Part shown: one piece after another, positions 50,470 through 56,756 of the stretch
Layout of the letters: each line of letters begins with the position of its first letter
How positions within the stretch are numbered: the first letter of the stretch is position 1
Assembly (NCBI RefSeq): GCF_031119335.1
Contig: NZ_JAVHXT010000007.1
Coordinates: forward strand, 124,001 to 188,000
Direction: 5' to 3'
Length of the DNA stretch: 64,000 nt
Origin: Pedobacter sp.
GTDB taxonomy: Bacteria; Bacteroidota; Bacteroidia; Sphingobacteriales; Sphingobacteriaceae
Notes under the pieces: generated by a model
What the model saw: only the letters and a program-made list of their open reading frames with translations
Database searches by the model: none
Told to the model about the DNA's origin: nothing
Program-made: the position numbers and the translations under genes

Positions 50470-51693
50470 TTATCTCAAAATTTTCCCAGTCTTATCAATC
50501 GTAACATTAAACGGAGGTGCATAATCTTGCAGCAATACCGCAAATTCTCGTCTCGAAATCTGCCTGCCTGCATTAAAATCTGATACAAAAGCATACGTAG
50601 TTTTCCATTTCTTTTCTACTTCTTTACGCATGCTTTCTGGCGCTTTATTGCCAACATATCGAATGAGATCTAAGGCAGCATCAATGGTAATGATAGCACT
50701 TTTATGATCATCAAACCAAATTTGGGCTTTGTAAAAATGGTCTTTCATGGTTTGGCTGATATCAGCTGTGCTAACCAATTTTTCTGCATTGAAAAGCAAT
50801 TTACCATTTACCACTTCTGCTTTTAACATTCCGGTTAAGCCTACCATTTGCATAGCTTTCCAATTGGCGTCTTTTACTCCTATGTCTGTAAAAGGGACCA
50901 GGTTAGTATTAAAGGCAATTAGCTCCCCCTGTATACGTTTTAAGTTTGATTCGGAGGTTTTTAGGTTGAAAAATCCGGCATAGGCAGCAATAGCACCTGC
51001 CGATTGCCCCATTAACATACTCGAAGCATCGTTTACATAAACCAAATTTTCTTGGGTCGGCATTAAAAATTGATACAAAGAATAAATGGTATTAGTACTA
51101 CCGCCAATGTGTTTTCCAGCAGCTACACTGGTTTTATAGATGGTGCTATCATAGTCGAATTTGTGCCAAGCGTTTGCTGTAGAAGCATCGATTTTTAGTG
51201 CTGTATTTAGTTTTTGGTCGGCAACATTCACGAAAACTTTGGGACGTATCGTTCTCCCGTCCGATAGTTTGAATACCCAGCCTTTTCCAGATCTATCTGC
51301 TTTTACCCATTGCACATTTTTAAGTACGGTTAAATTCTTAATGCTATCGGTCCATTGTGTGAGTACCTGGTTTGCAGTCTGCTTGTCAAACTTTACATCA
51401 GCTATGCTATCAATAACGCTCTCAATAACGCTCTCATTTTGTTTTTTAAAGGATTTGATTTTTTGGAGAAAGGTAGCCTGTACACCAGAATGCAAGTCTT
51501 TGCCAATAGGCTCAATATCGAAACCACCAGCCTGCAACAAAAGGATAGTTTTCACATTAGATTGTGCCGACTGAATTGCTGCTGCCACTGCCGCATTACT
51601 ATTTCCAACCACAAAAACATCTGGTTTTAAAGTCTGCGCCTTGAGTTGAAAGGAAAAGAATAAAGCAGAAAAAATAAACAGATAATTCTTCAT
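50470..51693 (-). CDS. Secreted FAD-dependent-oxidoreductase-like protein (degenerate)
   Basis: The ATG at 51693 is chosen because a signal peptide (KNYLFIFSALFF, cleaved near A19) follows; the codon at 51723 adds ten extra residues. The mature N-terminus reads VFVVGNSNAAVAAAIQSA, which matches the FAD-binding Rossmann start of PF12831-type proteins (GGTSAGVAAAI) except that the GxGxxG glycines are lost. At 407 residues it is shorter than typical members. A 12-base tandem duplication (about 51411-51436) encodes ESVIESVI. It may be a non-enzymatic or decaying homologue. Confidence 0.65.
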   Translation of the reverse strand: MKNYLFIFSALFFSFQLKAQTLKPDVFVVGNSNAAVAAAIQSAQSNVKTILLLQAGGFDIEPIGKDLHSGVQATFLQKIKSFKKQNESVIESVIDSIADVKFDKQTANQVLTQWTDSIKNLTVLKNVQWVKADRSGKGWVFKLSDGRTIRPKVFVNVADQKLNTALKIDASTANAWHKFDYDSTIYKTSVAAGKHIGGSTNTIYSLYQFLMPTQENLVYVNDASSMLMGQSAGAIAAYAGFFNLKTSESNLKRIQGELIAFNTNLVPFTDIGVKDANWKAMQMVGLTGMLKAEVVNGKLLFNAEKLVSTADISQTMKDHFYKAQIWFDDHKSAIITIDAALDLIRYVGNKAPESMRKEVEKKWKTTYAFVSDFNAGRQISRREFAVLLQDYAPPFNVTIDKTGKILR

Positions 51694-51808
51694 GATCGTA
51701 TACGGGGTCTTGTTTAGGCACAAAATGCTAATTTGCTTGTAATTATAAAAAAGTTTTGAAGGAATTTATCTAAGTTTAACAATTATTCTTGCTATTTGTT
51801 AGGTATTT

Positions 51809-53206
51809 ATGAACAGAATTGGCTGCGTATTTAAAAATCAGCAGGCACATCAATATGTGCTAAGACAAAGTAATGCCCTGCAACGAATAGACACACTTCG
51901 AAAGCTGAAAAATGCCATTCGGGAAAATGAAGATGACATTTATTTTGCTTTGCATAAAGACCTTCGTAAAAGTCGTTTCGAGGCATCGGTAACTGAACTT
52001 TTTTTTATTTATGGTGAGATTGATTTCGCCATTAGTAACCTGCGAAGCTGGATGTCGCCGAAGCGCATTGGCAAAACGATGAGCAACCCATTTGCAAAAA
52101 ACAGAATTTACTACGAGCCCAAAGGAGTTTGTTTAATTATTGCTCCTTGGAATTATCCTTTCCAATTGGTGATATCGCCTTTAATTTCTGCCATTTCTGC
52201 GGGTAACTGCGTTATGGTAAAACCATCCGAATTAAGTCCGGCAACTAGTAAAGTTATCGCAAAGATTATTTTGGACACTTTTGAGGAAGAACACATCGCT
52301 TGTATTGAAGGTAATGCAGATGTTTCTAAACAGTTGTTGGAACTGCCTTTCGATCATATCTTTTTTACGGGAAGCACCGAAATTGGCAAAATTGTGATGA
52401 GTGCAGCGGCTAAAAACCTTACTTCGGTTACATTAGAGTTAGGAGGAAAATCGCCAACCATTGTAGATGCAGCTGTTGATTTAGAAAAGGCTGCCCAAAA
52501 AATTGCTTGGGGTAAATTGGTAAATGCCGGACAAACCTGTATAGCTCCAGATTATGTGCTCATTCATCAAGACCGCTTGGATGAATTTGTTGGTCTATAC
52601 AAGAAGTTCACTACCGAGATGTACTTCAAAGCAAAGGAAGAAGTAAACCCAGAAGTTTATGGGAAAATTATTAGCAAGAAGCATTTTGAAAGGTTAAGCG
52701 GTTTAATTACCGAGGCGGTTGATAAAGGTGCTAGAATTAACTGGGGCGGTAAAACTGATGAGAAAAGTCAGACAATATATCCTGCGGTTTTAACGCAAGT
52801 TCCAGCCGAAGCGAAGTTGATGGAAGAGGAGATTTTCGGGCCTATTTTGCCCATTGTTCCTTTCTTAGATATAGATGAAGCTATTGCTTTTGTTAACGGA
52901 AAATCTAAACCATTGGCACTTTATATTTTTAGCAACAACAATAAAAGCATCAAAAAGATCATTAAATCTACCAGCGCAGGCGGCACCTGTATTAATGATG
53001 TTTTGGTTCATATTGCTAACCCAAAACTACCATTTGGCGGGGCAAATCATAGTGGTATGGGCAGTAGTCATGGTTTTTTTGGATTTAAGAACTTTTCTCA
53101 CGAACGCACCGTGGTTAAACAGCGCAGTATCGATTTTAATAGCCTGGTTTATCCGCCGTACCATGCCAAGCAGTGGGTATTGAAGTTGTTGAAGAAAATT
53201 ATGTAA
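51809..53206 (+). CDS. Aldehyde dehydrogenase family protein
   Basis: The 465-residue class 3-type ALDH has PWNYPFQL, the NAD-binding FFTGSTEIGK, catalytic base E210 in LELGGKSP and the nucleophile C244 in GQTCIAPDY. The overall length and the C-terminal SHERTVVKQR, followed by a hydrophobic, basic tail (YHAKQWVLKLLKKIM), resemble membrane-associated fatty aldehyde dehydrogenases. It oxidises aldehydes to acids with NAD(P). The specific substrate is unknown. A long perfect inverted repeat starts 11 bp after the stop. Confidence 0.92.
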   Translation: MNRIGCVFKNQQAHQYVLRQSNALQRIDTLRKLKNAIRENEDDIYFALHKDLRKSRFEASVTELFFIYGEIDFAISNLRSWMSPKRIGKTMSNPFAKNRIYYEPKGVCLIIAPWNYPFQLVISPLISAISAGNCVMVKPSELSPATSKVIAKIILDTFEEEHIACIEGNADVSKQLLELPFDHIFFTGSTEIGKIVMSAAAKNLTSVTLELGGKSPTIVDAAVDLEKAAQKIAWGKLVNAGQTCIAPDYVLIHQDRLDEFVGLYKKFTTEMYFKAKEEVNPEVYGKIISKKHFERLSGLITEAVDKGARINWGGKTDEKSQTIYPAVLTQVPAEAKLMEEEIFGPILPIVPFLDIDEAIAFVNGKSKPLALYIFSNNNKSIKKIIKSTSAGGTCINDVLVHIANPKLPFGGANHSGMGSSHGFFGFKNFSHERTVVKQRSIDFNSLVYPPYHAKQWVLKLLKKIM

Positions 53207-53216
53207 GTAACTAACT

Positions 53217-53291
53217 CGTCATTGCGAGGCACGAAGCAATCTTAAAGCGTTTAATTAGATTTGTAAGATTGCTTCGTGCCTCGCAATGACG
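53217..53291. repeat. Perfect 28-bp inverted repeat (GTCATTGCGAGG family)
   Basis: The arms 53217-53244 and 53264-53291 are complementary over all 28 bases and flank a 19-base AT-rich loop. The left arm begins CGTCATTGCGAGGCACGAAG. Related single arms occur at 24197-24277 and near 55790-55813. The perfect symmetry implies recent mobility or constraint. Confidence 0.95.
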
Positions 53292-53309
53292 AAAAGAATA
53301 ACAGGAATT

Positions 53310-53777
53310 ATGAAAAAAATCTACTTAATCTTTGTGTTGGTATGCACAATATGTTATGCTTCCGCTAAAAAAACAACCCTTAAGTCTTTCGATTTTTTAA
53401 TCGGGAAATGGGAAATGAAAACCAAAACAGGAAAAATTATGGAGCGCTGGCAAAAACATCGCGATAGCTTAACCGGCAGCTCGCATCGTTTCAACGAGAA
53501 AGGCGATAGTGTGCTCACTGAAACAATCGTGTTGAAAAAGGTAAAAGGTACTTGGTGTTTTTGTGTAACCGGTTACGAGAAGGGCAATGAAGGAAGAACT
53601 GATTTTAAATTGGCATCTTCAGTAAACAATACTTTCATCTTTGAGAACAAACAGCATGACTTTCCTCAACAAATCATTTATCAGAATAAAGGAAAAGATG
53701 AGCTTTTAGCTTGGATAGAAGGAGACATTGGCGGAAAGAAAAGAAAAATGGAGTTTCCTTATCAAAGAGTTAAGTAA
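53310..53777 (+). CDS. Secreted DUF6265-like protein
   Basis: I choose the ATG at 53310, which is followed by a signal peptide (KKIYLIFVLVCTICYASA); the ATG at 53286 lies in the right arm of the inverted repeat. The mature part is a small beta-rich domain beginning FDFLIGKWEMKTKTGKIMERW with EFPYQRVK at the end, typical of the DUF6265/lipocalin-like group. The function is unknown. It is followed after 85 bp by the SMR exporter on the same strand. Confidence 0.78.
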   Translation: MKKIYLIFVLVCTICYASAKKTTLKSFDFLIGKWEMKTKTGKIMERWQKHRDSLTGSSHRFNEKGDSVLTETIVLKKVKGTWCFCVTGYEKGNEGRTDFKLASSVNNTFIFENKQHDFPQQIIYQNKGKDELLAWIEGDIGGKKRKMEFPYQRVK

Positions 53778-53862
53778 TTCTCAAATTAGAGCATCAATTT
53801 TTTATCATTTGTTAAAGGAATTACGCCCCAAACACCTCATTTTTGCAGCAGAAATTAAAAAC

Positions 53863-54189
53863 ATGAATTGGATTATATTAATTATTGCCGGACTTTTTGA
53901 AGTTGCATTTGCCTCTTGTTTAGGAAAAGTAAAAGAAACCACCGGAACTGAAGCGGCTTGGTGGTTTGTAGGCTTTTTGGTGTCGCTAACTATCAGTATG
54001 CTGCTATTAATTAAGGCAACTCAAACATTGCCAATCGGCACAGCTTATGCAGTTTGGACAGGCATTGGCGCTGTAGGTACGGTGTTGATGGGCATTTTCA
54101 TATTCAAAGACCCTGCTAGCTTCTGGCGCATTTTTTTTATCTTCACTTTAATCGGCTCAATTATTGGCTTAAAAGCAGTATCGCACTAA
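53863..54189 (+). CDS. sugE: SMR-family exporter, Gdx/SugE type
   Basis: The ATG at 53863 gives MNWIILIIAGLFEV, so the essential membrane glutamate is E13. The 108-residue protein has four membrane helices, and the signature PIGTAYAVWTGIGAVGTVL matches E. coli SugE/Gdx, a guanidinium/H+ antiporter, better than EmrE. The longer in-frame ORF from 53728 overlaps the DUF6265 gene and is not needed. I looked for a guanidine riboswitch in the 85 bp before it and found none, so regulation by guanidine is not supported by sequence. Confidence 0.9.
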   Translation: MNWIILIIAGLFEVAFASCLGKVKETTGTEAAWWFVGFLVSLTISMLLLIKATQTLPIGTAYAVWTGIGAVGTVLMGIFIFKDPASFWRIFFIFTLIGSIIGLKAVSH

Positions 54190-54376
54190 GTTCGGTTAAT
54201 CGGTTGAAATGTGATTGGGTTAACTGTTTGAACAGGTTAATTGGTTAATCGAATTTGCAATGTCGTCCAAGACTGTTAACCGATTTCAACAATTAACCGA
54301 TTAACCAAATAAATCGAATGCATAGTAGCGTTAGGTCAGTTAACCAGTTAATCGATTTCAACAGTTAACCAAATCA
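54190..54376. repeat. GGTTAACTG repeat cluster (copy 2)
   Basis: At least six GGTTAA(C/T) or (A/G)TTAACC cores occur here, in both orientations, with longer shared phrases such as CGATTTCAACAGTTAACC that also occur at 17884-17902. It lies between the SMR gene and the sigma factor and may have grown by nested insertion. Confidence 0.75.
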
Positions 54377-54436
54377 TCTATAAAATTTGTAATTTGCTGT
54401 AACCTCCTTCCAACACCTCGCGTCATAAGGTTAAAT

Positions 54437-55018
54437 ATGCAGCAAGTAGAGACAGATCTAGACCTTATCAATTCCATTTTAGCTGGAAATACGGCTAATT
54501 ATGCGATGTTGGTGAAGCGTCATCAACGGTTTGTTTTTACTTTGGCGCTGCGGTTTGCGAAAAATAGGGAAGATGCGGAAGAGATTGCGCAAGATTGTTT
54601 TATCAAAGCCTACAAAGCTTTGGGAACTTTTAAGCAAACATCTAAGTTTTCTACTTGGCTATACACCATCACTTATACAACAGCGATGACTTATCTAAGA
54701 AAGAAAAAGCTTAATTCTACATCAATTGATGATGAGGAGCAGGTGTTGCAGGTTGCAAACAACGATAGCTCTTTTGATGCCAATACAGTAGAAAAAAAAT
54801 CGACCTATAAATACTTAAACCAAGCCATAAATATGCTGTTACCAGATGATGCGGCAATTATCACGCTGTTTTACAAAGGAGAGCAAAGTTTAGAGGAGAT
54901 TGGGGAGGCTTTAGTAATGGAGCCTAACACTATTAAAGTGAAATTGCATAGGGCACGACACAGATTAAAAGAAAAATTACAACTTTTGTTAAAAGAAGAA
55001 GTAAAGGAGTTGATATGA
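54437..55018 (+). CDS. ECF-type RNA polymerase sigma factor
   Basis: The 193-residue protein has region 2 (about 25-90: FTLALRFAKNREDAEEIAQDCFIKAY and FSTWLYTITYTTAMTYLRKKK) and region 4 (about 130-185: ITLFYKGEQSLEEIGEALVMEPNTIKVKLHRAR), with no regions 1 or 3. Its stop overlaps the ATG of the membrane anti-sigma-like gene (ATGA), a usual sigma/anti-sigma pairing. The trigger is unknown. No obvious autoregulated promoter can be recognised in the repeat-rich upstream gap. Confidence 0.93.
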   Translation: MQQVETDLDLINSILAGNTANYAMLVKRHQRFVFTLALRFAKNREDAEEIAQDCFIKAYKALGTFKQTSKFSTWLYTITYTTAMTYLRKKKLNSTSIDDEEQVLQVANNDSSFDANTVEKKSTYKYLNQAINMLLPDDAAIITLFYKGEQSLEEIGEALVMEPNTIKVKLHRARHRLKEKLQLLLKEEVKELI

Positions 55019-55509
55019 TGAATCAAGAGGAACAACTTTGGAGCTACATTGATGGTTTCTGCAACGATGCAGAAAAAGCCGAAATAGAAGCTAAATTGGA
55101 AACTAACGACAATTTTAAGCAGCTATATCATCAATTATTGGAAGTAAATGAGCAATTGCAAATGCATCTTGAAATTGACGAGCCATCAATGTCTTTCACC
55201 CGAAATGTGATGGACAAGGTGCAGCAAGAAATTGCACCGGTGAAGTTGAAGACAAAGGTCGATTCTCGTATCATTTACGCCATCGGCGGATTTTTTTCTG
55301 TCACTTTATTCGGTATTTTGGTTTATGCAATTGCTACCGCAACGCCAGATTTTAAGGTTACTATGCCAAGCATCAATTTAGAATCTAAGTTAGACGGGCT
55401 AATGAATACAACAACTTTAAGCGTATTTGTATTCCTAAACGCAGTATTGTTATTGATCTATTTAGATTTCTTCCTACAAAAAGGGATGAAGAAGGCAGGT
55501 AAAAAGTAA
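55015..55509 (+). CDS. Membrane anti-sigma-factor-like protein
   Basis: The 164-residue protein has an N-terminal cytosolic helical part (about 1-85: QEEQLWSYIDGFCNDAEKAEIEAKL) resembling the sigma-binding domain, and two membrane segments (about 87-109 and 137-157). The HxxxCxxC zinc motif of ZAS anti-sigma factors is absent; only C17 remains. It overlaps the ECF sigma gene by 4 bases and is taken as its partner by position. Confidence 0.8.
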   Translation: MMNQEEQLWSYIDGFCNDAEKAEIEAKLETNDNFKQLYHQLLEVNEQLQMHLEIDEPSMSFTRNVMDKVQQEIAPVKLKTKVDSRIIYAIGGFFSVTLFGILVYAIATATPDFKVTMPSINLESKLDGLMNTTTLSVFVFLNAVLLLIYLDFFLQKGMKKAGKK

Positions 55510-55887
55510 GTCTCTTTAGCAGCGTGCTTCTTAACACATTTTATTAGGTTACAACATTCGCTTTTGGATTGATTTGCTCGGATTAATGGCGTTGGACTGT
55601 AGATGAAATATAGCCAACTGACCCTGAAATAAATTCAGGGTGACGTATCCCTTCCCGTCATGCTGAATTTATTTCAGCATCAGTTTTAAAAGAATGCGAA
55701 TAGATAAGCGTACTTGATTAGTTTTTGATAGTTAAAACATTAGAGTTAAGGCACTTTTACTTAACGGACGCTTTCCGAGAACAATCGGGACAAGCCGCAC
55801 CTCGCAATGACGGCTGACTTATTACACTATTTTACAGCACAAAAAAAGGGAGAATAACCATCCTCCCTTTTCTCAAATATCAATTTC
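55510..55887. other. 378-bp gap, repeat-derived hairpins only
   Basis: I find no gene here. The gap contains two linked hairpins of the same sequence type, CCCTGAA/TTCAGGG (55622-55640) and ATGCTGAA/TTCAGCAT (55660-55680), both built on the palindromic phrase TGAAATAAATTCA. Next come a partial GCCTCGCAATGACGG-like arm (about 55790-55813) and a terminator. The flanking genes converge. Confidence 0.7.
55844..55871. terminator. Rho-independent terminator of the DUF2911 gene
   Basis: AAAAGGGAG (55844-55852) pairs with CTCCCTTTT (55863-55871). The A-run to the left gives a U-run on the minus strand, 17 bp past the DUF2911 stop. Confidence 0.85.
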
Positions 55888-56457
55888 TTATTTCTTAAAC
55901 GCGATTGGTAAGAAAACTTGTGTGTTATCCCAGGCAGCTACCAAATTTGCACCCTCAGGGGCATCAATGAAAGTAATAGAGAACGCTTCTATCATTTTTT
56001 CGATCTTATTCACCACAACGTCAGTTCTTAAAACATCGTTTTGTTGATCATAAGTAAATGCACCCCATTTATCATTCTGTTTGTTGATGATGATCGTCCA
56101 TTTATCCTTGCTCGGAATAGCAAAAATACTATATCTGCCAGCTTTTATTTTTTTGCCGGCAATAGTTACGGTTTTAAAGAATTGTATTTCGGTGTTTTCA
56201 TTCGCCCCAAAGCGCCAAACTTTATCGAATTGTTCAAGTACGCCAAAAATCTCTCTTCCTTTTTTCTGCGGACGAGAATATAAAACACGCATCACTGGTG
56301 CTATTGCATCTTTAGACTTGGTAGTGTTTAAAGGGTAGTAAACCACATCTAAAGGACTAGTGTCTACCTTAGGAAAGTTTACAGCCGTAGTTACGTTTTG
56401 TGCTTTTACAGCAAAAGTTCCTAATAAAAGGAACATTAGAAAGCTAAATTTTTTCAT
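55888..56457 (-). CDS. Secreted DUF2911 family protein
   Basis: The first ATG is at 56457; the codon at 56460 is a TTG one residue earlier. The 189-residue protein has a signal peptide (KKFSFLMFLLLGTFA, cleaved near A19-Q20) and the DUF2911 core: RVLYSRPQKKGREIFG, KVWRFGANENTEIQF, KAGRYSIFAIPSKDKWTIIIN and WGAFTYDQQNDVLR. The family is common in Bacteroidota and its function is unknown. It lies 64 bp after the small membrane protein on the same strand. Confidence 0.9.
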   Translation of the reverse strand: MKKFSFLMFLLLGTFAVKAQNVTTAVNFPKVDTSPLDVVYYPLNTTKSKDAIAPVMRVLYSRPQKKGREIFGVLEQFDKVWRFGANENTEIQFFKTVTIAGKKIKAGRYSIFAIPSKDKWTIIINKQNDKWGAFTYDQQNDVLRTDVVVNKIEKMIEAFSITFIDAPEGANLVAAWDNTQVFLPIAFKK

Positions 56458-56520
56458 CAAAATATTTTTGTTGGTTGTGTATCTTGATTTACAGCTTTAC
56501 AGAAATAGATGTATGGAAGG

Positions 56521-56706
56521 CTAGTGCTCTTGTCTTCCTCTTACAATCACATTTAAGAAAACCCCACCGAAAATTAAACCGATGATAGCTGCAAGGAATA
56601 GATAACCAATATGTAAAGTAACTGCAGAAAAAGCAAGCACAAACGCTAGCATACCGATTACATACCAAACCCAATCAAAATTGTTGTTATTTTCTGAATT
56701 GCTCAT
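56521..56706 (-). CDS. Small two-helix membrane protein
   Basis: The 61-residue protein begins SNSENNNNFDWVWYVIGML, with two membrane segments (about 12-30 and 33-52) and a basic C-terminus VRGRQEH. A second, shifted frame over the same region (56489-56674) has no such organisation and is rejected. There is no conserved motif that I recognise. Between the GH9 gene upstream and the DUF2911 gene it may be co-transcribed. Confidence 0.75.
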   Translation of the reverse strand: MSNSENNNNFDWVWYVIGMLAFVLAFSAVTLHIGYLFLAAIIGLIFGGVFLNVIVRGRQEH

Positions 56707-56756
56707 GTTTTAAAACTTTTGCGCCAAAGTTAAATTTTTTAATTTAAAAAGCGGAA

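Noticed and set aside
53728..53862. Longer version of the SMR exporter with a 45-residue N-terminal extension
   Set aside because: The extension overlaps the upstream gene, is charged and does not match the family. The ATG at 53863 gives the full canonical 108-residue protein.
53777..53863. Guanidine riboswitch expected upstream of a Gdx-type exporter
   Set aside because: The 85-bp gap shows neither paired ACGR hairpins of the mini-ykkC class nor the longer ykkC core.
54190..54376. GGTTAA repeats as a replication-origin or iteron region
   Set aside because: No dnaA, rep or AT-rich unwinding element is present, and the same repeat type occurs next to hutI. It is a dispersed repeat.
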